Source: Methylobacterium longum
GTDB taxonomy: Bacteria > Pseudomonadota > Alphaproteobacteria > Rhizobiales > Beijerinckiaceae
DNA length: 64,000 nt
Assembly (NCBI RefSeq): GCF_022179385.1
Contig: NZ_BPQS01000008.1
Coordinates: 1-64,000, forward strand
Reading direction: 5' to 3'
Under the pieces are notes generated by a model. It saw only the letters and a list, made by a program, of their open reading frames with translations, did not search any database and was not told where the DNA came from. Positions 43,621-52,156 of this stretch are shown here, one piece after another (position 1 is the first letter of the stretch; the number at the start of each line of letters is the position of its first letter). The position numbers were made by a program, and so were the translations under genes.

Positions 43621-45090
43621 TCAATCCGCCTCGGCCAGCATGGCGAAGCGCTTCGGGCCGGCGATGGACAGGTCGGTCAGGCCCGTGGGGTAGTCGCCCG
43701 TGAAGCAATGGTCGGTGTATTGCGGGCAGGCCGTGTCCCGCGCCTCCTCGCCCATCGCCCGGTAGAGGCCGGGGATCGACAGGAAGGCGAGCGAATCGGC
43801 GCCGATATACTTGCGCATGCCCTCGAGATCGTGGGTCGCGGCGAGGAGCTTTTCCCGCTCAGGCGTGTCGATCCCGTAGAAGTCCGGGTAGGTGATCGGT
43901 GGCGAGGCGATCCGGAAATGGACCTCCGTGGCGCCGGCCTCGCGCATCATCCGGACGATCTTCACCGAGGTCGTGCCGCGCACGAGGCTGTCGTCCACGA
44001 GGACGATGCTCTTGCCCTCGATGGCCGCCCGGTTGGCCGAGTGCTTCATCCGCACGCCGAGTTCGCGCACCGACTGGGTCGGCTGGATGAAGGTCCGGCC
44101 GACATAATGGTTGCGGATGATCCCCATCTCGAACGGGATCCCAGTCTCCTGCGAGAAGCCCAGGGCCGCCGGCACGCCGGAATCCGGCACCGGCACGACG
44201 ATGTCGGCGGGCACCGGCGCCTCGCGGGCCAGTTCCCGGCCGATCGACTTGCGCACCGCGTAGACGCTCTTGCCGTTCACCACCGAATCCGGCCGGGCGA
44301 AGTAGATGTATTCGAAGATGCAGGGCCGCATCGGCACCGCGTCGGCGAAGCGGATCGACTCGACCCCTTCCTCGGAGATCACCACGATCTCGCCGTTCTC
44401 GATGTCGCGCACGAAGCGGGCGCCGATGATGTCGAGCGCGCAGGTCTCCGACGCCAGCATGTAGCGGCCGTCGAGTTCGCCCAGCACCAGCGGGCGGATG
44501 CCGAGCGGGTCGCGGGCGCCGATCAGCTTCTTGTTGGTGAGCGCCACGATCGCGTAGGCGCCCTGGATCGCCTGCAGGGCGTCGATGAAGCGCTCGATGA
44601 TCCGCGGCTTCCGGGAGCGGGCCGCGAGGTGGAGGATCACCTCGGTGTCGGAGGTCGATTGCGTGATCGCGCCGTCGCGCACGAGGTCGCGGCGGATCGA
44701 CAGGGCGTTGGTGAGATTGCCGTTGTGGGCGACCGCGAGGCCGCCGCTCGCGAGCTCGGCGAAGAGCGGCTGCACGTTGCGCAGGATCGTCCCGCCGGTG
44801 GTCGAGTAGCGCACGTGCCCGATGGCGGTGCGGCCCTTGAGGCGGGCGATGGTCTCCCCGTCCGAGAAGGAATCGCCCACGAGACCGGGGCGCCGCTCGG
44901 AATGGAAGACGGAGCCGTCGAAGGAGACGATGCCGGCCGCTTCCTGGCCCCGGTGCTGGAGCGCGTGCAGCCCGAGGGCCACGATGGCGGCGGCCTCCGG
45001 ATGCCCGAAGATGCCGAAGACGCCGCATTCCTCGCGGAGCGTGTCGCCGTCGAGATCGAAATCGGCGCTGGGATTGGCGGCGTGTGACAT
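43621..45090 (-). CDS. purF: Amidophosphoribosyltransferase PurF
   Basis: PurF makes phosphoribosylamine from PRPP and glutamine, the first committed step of purine synthesis. The sequence has a short propeptide ending before Cys22 (EECGVFGIFGH), the N-terminal nucleophile of the glutamine amidotransferase domain. It then has TGGTILRNVQPLF, NGNLTNA, and a phosphoribosyltransferase domain with IVLVDDSLVRGTT. ATG 45090 is used; GTG 45105 would add five residues, and neither has a strong ribosome-binding site. cvpA lies upstream, the classical partner. Confidence 0.97.
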   Translation of the reverse strand: MSHAANPSADFDLDGDTLREECGVFGIFGHPEAAAIVALGLHALQHRGQEAAGIVSFDGSVFHSERRPGLVGDSFSDGETIARLKGRTAIGHVRYSTTGGTILRNVQPLFAELASGGLAVAHNGNLTNALSIRRDLVRDGAITQSTSDTEVILHLAARSRKPRIIERFIDALQAIQGAYAIVALTNKKLIGARDPLGIRPLVLGELDGRYMLASETCALDIIGARFVRDIENGEIVVISEEGVESIRFADAVPMRPCIFEYIYFARPDSVVNGKSVYAVRKSIGRELAREAPVPADIVVPVPDSGVPAALGFSQETGIPFEMGIIRNHYVGRTFIQPTQSVRELGVRMKHSANRAAIEGKSIVLVDDSLVRGTTSVKIVRMMREAGATEVHFRIASPPITYPDFYGIDTPEREKLLAATHDLEGMRKYIGADSLAFLSIPGLYRAMGEEARDTACPQYTDHCFTGDYPTGLTDLSIAGPKRFAMLAEAD

Positions 45091-45221
45091 GAGGCGGTCG
45101 ATCACTCACAGGTCCCGGCGGCGACGGGCCGGCGCGCCGGTCGTCGCGGATACAATCCGTTCGTCACCGGAACCGCTATCTAGGCGCTTCGCGTGCGTCG
45201 ACCTACGGCGAATACCGCAGA

Positions 45222-45830
45222 TCAGCGTCGCGTCGGGGTCGGCGCGGTCTCGGTCCGGCGCTGGGGCGCCGCGTCGGTCTCGGCAGGGGCGTCGGCGGCC
45301 TCGTTGGGCGGCGTGGCGACCTTCGGCTTCTTGAACTGCTTCAGGAAGCCCTCGGGATTCTCGGGGAGCTGCGCCACCAGGGCATCGCCGGACTTCTCCA
45401 GCATCGGGCGCGTGCGGGCCTGGGCAGCCCAGTCCGGCACCTTGCCCTGCACCAGCCACGACAGGAACACCCAGCCGATCACGCAGATCAGGAAGCCGCG
45501 GGCCGCCCCGAACAGGAACCCGAGGGAGCGGTCCACCGCGCCGATGCGCGAATCGAGGACGACGTCGGAGATCTTCACCGTGATGATCGACACGATGATC
45601 AGCGTGCCGAGGAAGATCGCCGCGATGGAGGCGACCAGCGCGACGGTGTCGCTGTTCACGTGCTGCTTCACGGTGGGAAGGAGCATCGGGTAGAGCGTCC
45701 ACGCCACCGCGGCGGCCGCCACCCAGGCGACGATCGCCAGCACCTCGCGGGTGACGCCACGCACGGCCGCGAGCAGCGCGGAGACCGCGACGATGCCGAG
45801 CACGACGAGATCCAGGACGGTAAACGGCAT
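45222..45830 (-). CDS. cvpA: CvpA family membrane protein
   Basis: The 202-residue protein has four membrane segments (the first LDLVVLGIVAVSALLAAVRG) and the CvpA phrase DRSLGFLFGAARGFLI. A cytoplasmic or periplasmic tail of about 60 residues is rich in Pro, Ala and Thr. cvpA and purF are neighbours in many proteobacteria, and the same order is kept here with about 130 bases between. CvpA is needed for colicin V production and bile resistance in enterics; its molecular role is unsettled. Confidence 0.93.
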   Translation of the reverse strand: MPFTVLDLVVLGIVAVSALLAAVRGVTREVLAIVAWVAAAAVAWTLYPMLLPTVKQHVNSDTVALVASIAAIFLGTLIIVSIITVKISDVVLDSRIGAVDRSLGFLFGAARGFLICVIGWVFLSWLVQGKVPDWAAQARTRPMLEKSGDALVAQLPENPEGFLKQFKKPKVATPPNEAADAPAETDAAPQRRTETAPTPTRR

Positions 45831-46125
45831 CGTTGAGCTTTTGGTACCCGAGGGGATGGCGCGTCGGCCGTGCGGCTCCCCCGGACCGCGGTGGATTTAT
45901 ACCAAGCCGAACCTCGGCCGTCACCCTGCGACCCGCGCCTCATCCTGCGCCTGTGCCGTCGATGCATCAGCCCGCCGGCGGCGCAGCCCCCGCCCGGCGT
46001 GCAGACCAGCCCGCGCGCGGCCCGGCTCCACCCGGACGGCGTCCCGATGATATGGGTCCGGCTTGTGCTTCCGGGCCCCCGGTGGCGAGCGGAGAGAGGC
46101 GGTCTGCGTGGCTGAGGCCGGACCC

Positions 46126-47205
46126 ATGACGGAGATCGGTGCCCATGGGGCCCGGCTGACGATCGACCTGGGGGCCATCGCCGCCAACTGGCGGATCCTG
46201 GCCGAACGGGGCGGCACCGCCTGCGCCGCCGTGGTGAAGGCCGACGCCTACGGGTGCGGCATCGGGCGGGTCGGGCCCGCCCTGTGGGCGGCCGGCTGCC
46301 GGACTTTCTTCGTCGCTCACCTGTCCGAGGGGATCGCGGCCCGGGCCTTCCTGCCGGAGGCCGCCATCTACGTGCTGAACGGCTTGGCCCCCGGTGCCGC
46401 CGCGGCCTTCGCGGCGCACGGGCTGCGCCCGGTCCTCGGCAGCGCGGAGGAGCTGTCGGACTGGGCGGCGGTCTCGGCCGGCCGCCTGCCCGCGGCGCTC
46501 CACGTCGACACCGGCATGAACCGGCTGGGCCTGTCGGTCCCGGAGGCGCTGGACCTCGCGGCCGACCCGCGGATCGCGGCGTCGGGCATCGACCTGATCC
46601 TCAGCCACTTCGTCAGCGCCGAGGAGCCCGCGGATCCGGTCAACGCCCGGCAGATCGCCGATTTCGCCCGCGTCCGCGCGGCCTACCCGACCCTGCGGGC
46701 CTCCCTGGCGAACTCGTCGGGCGTCTTCCTCGACGGCGCCCGGCACGACCTCCTGCGGCCGGGCTACGCCCTGTTCGGCGGCAACCCGACGCCGGGCGCC
46801 GCGAACCCGATGCGGCCGGTGGTGCGGCTGGAGGCGATGATCGCCCAGGTGCGCGCCGTCGCGGCCGGCGCCACCGCCGGCTACAACGGCCGCTGGACCG
46901 CCCCCGCCCCGGCCCGCCTCGCGACCCTGTCGCTGGGCTACGCCGACGGCTTCCCCCGGGCGATCAGCGGGCGCGGACAGGCGCTGGTCGGCGGGGTCCC
47001 GTGCCCGATCCTCGGCCTCGTCTCCATGGACCTGATCATCCTCGACGTCACCGCGGCCCCCGCGGCGCGGCGGGGCGCCGAAGCCGTTCTGATCGGCGAC
47101 AGCCTCGACCTCGACGCGGTCGGCCGCGCCGCCGGCACGATCGGGTACGAGATCCTCACGGGGCTGGGTTCTCGTTATGTTCGGACTTATGTAGAGTCCC
47201 GCTGA
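46126..47205 (+). CDS. alr: Alanine racemase
   Basis: The enzyme makes D-alanine for peptidoglycan. The 359-residue protein has the PLP-lysine motif AAVVKADAYGCG (about residues 34-45), LHVDTGMNRLGL, LANSSG and the second catalytic Tyr in SLGYADGFPR. ATG 46126 gives the usual N-terminus. An upstream in-frame GTG at 46108 has a better ribosome-binding site (GAGAGG, eight bases away) and may be the true start, adding six residues. radA follows 59 bases later. Confidence 0.95.
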   Translation: MTEIGAHGARLTIDLGAIAANWRILAERGGTACAAVVKADAYGCGIGRVGPALWAAGCRTFFVAHLSEGIAARAFLPEAAIYVLNGLAPGAAAAFAAHGLRPVLGSAEELSDWAAVSAGRLPAALHVDTGMNRLGLSVPEALDLAADPRIAASGIDLILSHFVSAEEPADPVNARQIADFARVRAAYPTLRASLANSSGVFLDGARHDLLRPGYALFGGNPTPGAANPMRPVVRLEAMIAQVRAVAAGATAGYNGRWTAPAPARLATLSLGYADGFPRAISGRGQALVGGVPCPILGLVSMDLIILDVTAAPAARRGAEAVLIGDSLDLDAVGRAAGTIGYEILTGLGSRYVRTYVESR

Positions 47206-47264
47206 CGCGTCCGTCACGCGGTTCCCTTGACGGCGCGACGCCCGAACCCGGACCTGACCGCTCC

Positions 47265-48701
47265 ATGGCCAAGATCCACCAGACCTTCGTCTGCCAGTCC
47301 TGCGGGGCGGTCTACAACCGCTGGCGCGGGCGCTGCGAGGCCTGCAACGGCTGGAACACGATCGTCGAGGAGGCGCCCTCGGCCCCCGGCCAGTCGGGCC
47401 CGGCCGCGACCCGGCCGTCGCGCAACCGCGGCCGCGTGTTCCCGCTGGAGGGCCTGACCGGCGAGGCCAAGGAGGCGCCGCGCATCCCCTCGGGGATCGG
47501 CGAGCTCGACCGGGTGACGGGGGGCGGCTTCGTGCGCGGCTCGGTGATCCTGCTCGGCGGCGATCCCGGCATCGGCAAGTCGACGCTGCTGATGCAGGCC
47601 TCCGCCGCCATGGCGGGCACGGGCGAGCGGGTCGCCTACATCTCGGGCGAGGAGGCGGTGGGGCAGGTCCGCCTGCGGGCCGAGCGGCTGGGCTTGAGCG
47701 CGCTTCCGGTGCAGCTCGCCGCCGAGACCAATGTCGAGGACATCGTCGAGACTCTGAGCCAGGGCCGGCCGCCGGCGCTGGCGATCATCGACTCGATCCA
47801 GACCATGTGGACCGAGACGGTGGAATCGGCCCCCGGCACCGTCACGCAGGTGCGCTCCTCGGCCCAGGCGCTGATCCGCTTCGCCAAGACCACCGGCACG
47901 GCGGTGATCCTGGTGGGCCACGTCACCAAGGACGGGCAGATCGCCGGCCCCCGGGTGGTGGAGCACATGGTCGACGCGGTCGCCTCCTTCGAGGGCGACC
48001 AGGGCCATCATTTCCGCATCCTGCGCGCCGTGAAGAACCGCTTCGGGCCCACCGACGAGATCGGCGTGTTCGAGATGACCGATGCAGGCCTCGCCGAGGT
48101 GCCGAACCCCTCGGCGCTGTTCCTGGCGGGGCGCGACCATCAGGCCGCCGGCACGGCGGTCTTCGCCGGCATGGAGGGCACGCGGCCGCTGCTGGTGGAG
48201 ATCCAGGCGCTGGTGGCGCCCTCGTCGCTCGGCATGCCGCGCCGCGCGGTGGTCGGCTGGGACCCGAACCGGCTGTCGATGGTGCTGGCGGTGCTGGAGG
48301 CCCATGGCGGCATCCGGCTCGGCACGCACGACGTGTACTTGAATGTCGCCGGGGGCCTGCGCATCACCGAGCCGGCGGCCGACCTCGCGGTGGCGGCGGC
48401 GCTCGTCTCGTCGCTGTCGGGGGCGGTGCTCCCGCCGGAGACCGTGTATTTCGGCGAGATCGGCCTGTCGGGGGCGATCCGGCCCGTGGCGCAGGCCGGG
48501 GCCCGGCTGAAGGAGGCCCAGAAGCTCGGCTTCGCCAAGGCGCTGATCCCGCAGGGGCGCGGCGAGGGCGACAAGGCGCTCGCGGTGGAGACGCTGCGCC
48601 ACATCGCCGACCTCGTGGCGGGGATCAGCGCGGGCGCGCCGCGGAAGGGCTCCGGCCAGCGCGGACGGCAGCCGTCACGCTACGCCGACGAGGAGGTGTG
48701 A
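47265..48701 (+). CDS. radA: DNA repair protein RadA
   Basis: RadA promotes branch migration in homologous recombination. The 478-residue protein has the N-terminal zinc finger CQSCGAVYNRWRGRCEAC, a RecA-like ATPase core with Walker A GGDPGIGKST, the RadA-specific KNRFG motif and a C-terminal Lon-like domain (GSGAVLPPETVYFGEIGLSG-type sequence). It probably shares a transcript with alr. Its C-terminus is basic (GSGQRGRQPSRYADEEV). Confidence 0.98.
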   Translation: MAKIHQTFVCQSCGAVYNRWRGRCEACNGWNTIVEEAPSAPGQSGPAATRPSRNRGRVFPLEGLTGEAKEAPRIPSGIGELDRVTGGGFVRGSVILLGGDPGIGKSTLLMQASAAMAGTGERVAYISGEEAVGQVRLRAERLGLSALPVQLAAETNVEDIVETLSQGRPPALAIIDSIQTMWTETVESAPGTVTQVRSSAQALIRFAKTTGTAVILVGHVTKDGQIAGPRVVEHMVDAVASFEGDQGHHFRILRAVKNRFGPTDEIGVFEMTDAGLAEVPNPSALFLAGRDHQAAGTAVFAGMEGTRPLLVEIQALVAPSSLGMPRRAVVGWDPNRLSMVLAVLEAHGGIRLGTHDVYLNVAGGLRITEPAADLAVAAALVSSLSGAVLPPETVYFGEIGLSGAIRPVAQAGARLKEAQKLGFAKALIPQGRGEGDKALAVETLRHIADLVAGISAGAPRKGSGQRGRQPSRYADEEV

Positions 48702-48742
48702 GCGCTCCGTCGCGGCTGCGCTCGCGCTGACCGAGGGAGCGG

Positions 48743-49795
48743 TCAGCCCCCCGTCACGCTCATGTGCCGCGGCACGGCGGCCGGGCGCTGGCGCTCGATG
48801 ACGAAGTCGTGCCCCTTGGGCTTGCGGGTGATCGCCTCGACCACGGCCGCGGCCAGCACGGCATCATCCGGCGAGGCGCGCATGACCCCCCGGAGATCGG
48901 CCGAGTCTTCCTGGCCGAGGCACATGTAGAGCTGGCCCGTGCAGGTCAGGCGCACGCGGTTGCAGCTCTCGCAGAAATTGTGGGTGAGCGGCGTGATGAA
49001 GCCGAGCTTCCCGCCCGTCTCCTCGACGCGCACGTAGCGCGCCGGCCCACCGGTGCGGTCGGGCAGCGGCGTGAGGGTGTAGCGGCTCTCCAGGCGCTGG
49101 CGCGCCACCGACAGGGGCAGGAACTGGTCCGTGCGGTCGGCCTCGATCTCGCCCAGCGGCATGACCTCGATCAGCGTCATGTCCATGCCGAGGCCGTGGG
49201 CCCAGGCGATCATGTCGGGGATCTCGTCGGCGTTGAGGTCGCGCAAGGCCACGGCGTTGATCTTGACCTTCATCCCGGCGGCCCGCGCCGCAGCGATGCC
49301 GTCGAGCACCACCTTGAGGTCGCCCCGGCGGGTGATGTCCCGGAACTTGTCGGGGTCGAGGGTGTCGAGCGAGACGTTGATCCGGCGCACGCCGAGGCTG
49401 GCCAGCTCGTCGGCGTAGCGGGTGAGCTGGGTGCCGTTCGTGGTGAGCGTCAGCTCCTCCAGCGCCCCCGAATCGAGGTGCCGGGACAGGCGGCGGAACA
49501 GGTGCATGATGTCGCGGCGCACCAGCGGCTCGCCGCCGGTGATCCGAAGCTTGCGCACGCCGCGGGCGATGAACACGCCGCAGAGCCGGTCCAGCTCCTC
49601 CAGGGTCAGCAGGTCGCGCTTGGGCAGGAACTGCATGTGCTCGGACATGCAGTAGGCGCAGCGCAGGTCGCACCGATCCGTCACCGAGATGCGCAGGTAC
49701 GAGATCGCCCGCTGGAACGGGTCGATCAGCGGCGCCGGCCCGGAGGGCATGCCGGCCGCGAACGATTGCGGCGTCAGGGAGCTGTCATCGCGCAT
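48743..49795 (-). CDS. moaA: GTP 3',8-cyclase MoaA
   Basis: MoaA is the radical SAM enzyme that begins molybdenum-cofactor synthesis from GTP. The 350-residue protein has the N-terminal cluster motif CDLRCAYC, the SAM-binding ITGGEPLVR, and the second C-terminal cluster [19 protein letters not shown]. It ends in the conserved Gly-Gly. ATG 49795 ([10 protein letters not shown]) is the sensible start. It is convergent with radA; no other moa gene is adjacent. Confidence 0.97.
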   Translation of the reverse strand: MRDDSSLTPQSFAAGMPSGPAPLIDPFQRAISYLRISVTDRCDLRCAYCMSEHMQFLPKRDLLTLEELDRLCGVFIARGVRKLRITGGEPLVRRDIMHLFRRLSRHLDSGALEELTLTTNGTQLTRYADELASLGVRRINVSLDTLDPDKFRDITRRGDLKVVLDGIAAARAAGMKVKINAVALRDLNADEIPDMIAWAHGLGMDMTLIEVMPLGEIEADRTDQFLPLSVARQRLESRYTLTPLPDRTGGPARYVRVEETGGKLGFITPLTHNFCESCNRVRLTCTGQLYMCLGQEDSADLRGVMRASPDDAVLAAAVVEAITRKPKGHDFVIERQRPAAVPRHMSVTGG

Positions 49796-49876
49796 CGTCC
49801 GGCATATGATGCCCCGGACGGCCGTGGGCAAGCAGGTGCCGGGCCGCAGCCCCAGATTGCGTGAGGAGTGTGACCC

Positions 49877-50299
49877 GTGACCGAGGATCTGTGGCCGACC
49901 GAGATCCGCCTGTCGGCCGACCGGCGGGTGCTCAACGTCGCCTTCGAGGACGGGGCGCGCTACGCCCTGCCGGCCGAGTACCTGCGGGTGTCGAGCCCCT
50001 CCGCCGAGGTGCAGGGCCACTCGCCCCTGGAGCGCAAGGTGATCGGCGGCAAGCGCGCCGTGGCGATCCTGGCGGTGCAGCCGATCGGCAACTACGCGGT
50101 CAAGCTCGGCTTCGACGACATGCACGACACCGGCATCTACGGCTGGGGCTACCTGCACGCGCTCGGCCGCGAGTACGAGACCCGGTGGAGCACCTACCTC
50201 ACCGAACTCGCCGAGCGCGGCCTCGACCGCGACACGGCGCGGCAGGCGTCTGCGAAATCGGGCGGCGGCTGCGGCTCGGGCTCGTGCGGGTGCCATTGA
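49877..50299 (+). CDS. DUF971 protein with cysteine-rich tail
   Basis: The 140-residue protein is a DUF971 domain (phrases [30 protein letters not shown] and [24 protein letters not shown]). This domain is the N-terminal fold shared with gamma-butyrobetaine hydroxylase and with proteins linked to iron-sulfur cluster assembly. GTG 49877 is the start, after GAGGAGTG. The last 14 residues ([12 protein letters not shown]) form a flexible Cys/His tail that could bind metal. It is divergent from moaA. Confidence 0.85.
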   Translation: MTEDLWPTEIRLSADRRVLNVAFEDGARYALPAEYLRVSSPSAEVQGHSPLERKVIGGKRAVAILAVQPIGNYAVKLGFDDMHDTGIYGWGYLHALGREYETRWSTYLTELAERGLDRDTARQASAKSGGGCGSGSCGCH

Positions 50300-50864
50300 C
50301 GGCAACGACGCGCCGACGCCGGTGACCCGGTCGGGCGGACCCTTTCCCCGTCGCGGCTCTGGCTGAGGTGGGCGGCATGACGGAGCGTCCCGAGAGGGCC
50401 GTCGCACGGGCGCCGGCTCTGCCGTCCGAGGCGCAGGACGATCCGGCCGACACCCGGCGGCTGCGCGACCGTCGAGGCGATCCGGGCGATCGGATGGAAG
50501 CGCGGCCCCTGCGGCCGCGCCGCACCGCCGAGGCGGTCGCCGGCGAATCCGACTTCGGGCCGGCGGACACGGCGGCGTCCGCTCCCCGGGGCACCCGACG
50601 CGTCCGGAGGCGCATCCGAGGCCGTCCCCGGCTCCCTCCGGTTCAACCCCGAAACGGCCGGCTCACGAGCCTCGGCCGCGTGCGGCGCCCGGCGGTGCGT
50701 CCGGTTCCCCACCCGATCGGCCACGCGGCCGACGACGACGCGCTCATCGGCGCCGCCCCCCCGGCGGGGTGCCCGCCCCCATCATCCCCGGCCGGAACGC
50801 CGCGACGGCGGCGGGGCCGGTTCTTGCATCGCAACCCCGGTCACCCCGCCGCTCCGGAGCCGCC
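50300..50864. other. 565-base region without a supported gene
   Basis: Long open frames occur on both strands, but they translate to Arg/Pro/Gly-rich out-of-frame sequence, and the plus-strand one runs through the cupin gene in the wrong frame. The region must include the cupin promoter. No repeat, RNA or operator was recognised. Confidence 0.45.
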
Positions 50865-51191
50865 ATGGCCTTCGCCTGCACCATCCCCGCGACCCCCACG
50901 ATCCAGCAGGACGACGCCGCCGTGCGCATCACCCGCTGGGACTTCCCGCCGGGTGCCGTGACCGGCTGGCACGAGCACGGCTGGCCCTACTTCGTGGTCA
51001 TGCTGGTGGACGGGATCCTCCGCGTCCACGACGGCGCGGCCGTCAGCGAGACCGCCCTCGCGGCCGGTCAATCCTACATGCGCCCGGCCGGCATCCGGCA
51101 CGACGTGATGAACGGCTCGGACCATCCGATCGCCTTCGTGGAGATCGAGGTGAAGCGGCCGGACACGCTGGTGACCCTGCCGGGCCCCTGA
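50865..51191 (+). CDS. Small cupin-domain protein
   Basis: The 108-residue protein is a single cupin barrel. It has the metal-binding motif WHEHGWPYFVVMLVDG (GxHxH-like, with HEH then Tyr) and a second strand pair PAGIRHDVMNGSD. Many such proteins bind a metal and small molecule, or act as isomerases or dioxygenases; the substrate is unknown. ATG 50865 follows GGAG. A strong hairpin follows the stop. Confidence 0.82.
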   Translation: MAFACTIPATPTIQQDDAAVRITRWDFPPGAVTGWHEHGWPYFVVMLVDGILRVHDGAAVSETALAAGQSYMRPAGIRHDVMNGSDHPIAFVEIEVKRPDTLVTLPGP

Positions 51192-51195
51192 ACGC

Positions 51196-51225
51196 GGAAG
51201 GGCCGGCCTCGCGGCCGGCCCTTCC
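51196..51225. terminator. Bidirectional terminator hairpin
   Basis: A perfect 13-bp stem (GGAAGGGCCGGCC and its complement) with a TCGC loop lies between the convergent cupin and L,D-transpeptidase genes. There is no T run, but the stem is very stable. Confidence 0.75.
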
Positions 51226-51244
51226 GTCGAAGCCCGAACTGAAA

Positions 51245-51910
51245 TCAGCGCTGGACGACGACCTTCGTGCCCACCTTGGCGTGGGTGTACAGGTCCATCA
51301 CATCATCGTTGGTCATGCGGATGCAGCCCGACGACACGGCCGTGCCGATGGTCTCCGGCTCGTTGGAGCCGTGGATCCGGTAGATTGAGCCGCCCAGGTA
51401 CATGGCGCGGGCGCCGAGCGGGTTCTCGAGGCCGCCCTTCATGTAGCGCGGCAGGTCGGGCCGGCGCTTCAGCATGGTCGACGGCGGGCGCCAATCCGGC
51501 CACTCGCGCTTCATCGTGATGGTCTGCACGCCGCCCCAGGTGAAGCCCGGACGGCCGACGCCGACGCCGTAGCGGAGGGCCTGACCGCCGCCCAGCACGT
51601 AGTAGAGCCGCCGCTCGGCCGTGGACACGACGATCGTGCCGGCGCCGTACGGGCCGCTATACGCCACGGTCTCCCGCGGGATGGCCGACATCTGCGGCAC
51701 CGCCGCGTCGGCGCTCAGCGGGTCGGCCGGGTTGAGCGAGGCGTTGGCCACCGGCACCGCGACGGTCTCGACGGCCTGCGGGCGCACCCGCACCGTGAGC
51801 GCGTCGTTCAGCGGCTGGCGGGTCAGCGGATCGATCTCGTAGGCCAGGGCCGGCGCGGCGCACGCGGCCGCGCCGAAAAGCCCGATCAGGGCGGGGAAAA
51901 TACGACGCAT
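51245..51910 (-). CDS. L,D-transpeptidase (ErfK/YbiS/YcfS/YnhG)
   Basis: The 221-residue exported protein has a signal peptide (MRRIFPALIGLFGAAACAAPALA) and a YkuD catalytic domain. Its active site reads RIHGSNEPETIG...SSGCIRM, with Cys196 as nucleophile. Such enzymes make 3-3 peptidoglycan crosslinks or attach proteins to the wall. ATG 51910 is used rather than the TTG three bases earlier. The upstream region carries a 17-bp motif repeated elsewhere in the window. Confidence 0.93.
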   Translation of the reverse strand: MRRIFPALIGLFGAAACAAPALAYEIDPLTRQPLNDALTVRVRPQAVETVAVPVANASLNPADPLSADAAVPQMSAIPRETVAYSGPYGAGTIVVSTAERRLYYVLGGGQALRYGVGVGRPGFTWGGVQTITMKREWPDWRPPSTMLKRRPDLPRYMKGGLENPLGARAMYLGGSIYRIHGSNEPETIGTAVSSGCIRMTNDDVMDLYTHAKVGTKVVVQR

Positions 51911-52023
51911 CAAAGCCTCTCGGGCAGGCGCGGATTATGGCGGGAACGCGGCGAATACCGGGGCACGATGCCGTGCCGATCCTCGCCAAGGGGTAAACGC
52001 TCGCGCCCCAAAGCCAAGCCTGA

Positions 52024-52044
52024 AACCGCCCCCCTGGGGCGGTT
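52024..52044 (-). terminator. Hairpin downstream of opgH
   Basis: A perfect 9-bp stem (AACCGCCCC / GGGGCGGTT) with a 3-base loop lies about 110 bases beyond the opgH stop codon on the same transcript. It is a plausible terminator, but it has no T tract. Confidence 0.5.
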
Positions 52045-52074
52045 CCGGAAACCCGTGACTCGATGGCAACACTG

Positions 52075-52091
52075 TGGCAGCTTGGCCGTAA
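52075..52091. repeat. 17-bp motif, copy 1 (upstream of L,D-transpeptidase gene)
   Basis: TGGCAGCTTGGCCGTAA is identical to 56436-56452. Both copies lie upstream of minus-strand genes, and both continue on the minus strand with a similar TGCC[AG]TC[GA]AGTC a few bases on. This suggests a shared regulatory site. Confidence 0.6.
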
Positions 52092-52156
52092 CACCCGGGA
52101 TGATTTCCGTTGATCTCGGAGATCCGGCCCGTCGACTTGGAGGCGCGAGCCGCCCG

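Noticed and set aside
46254-48701. 815-codon plus-strand frame spanning alr and radA
   Set aside because: Its first half is an out-of-frame reading of alr, and only the part from 47265 is RadA. The fusion is an artefact of a stop-poor GC-rich sequence.
50368-50961. 197-codon plus-strand frame before the cupin gene
   Set aside because: It is Arg/Pro-rich, runs through the cupin start in another frame and lacks a convincing ribosome-binding site.
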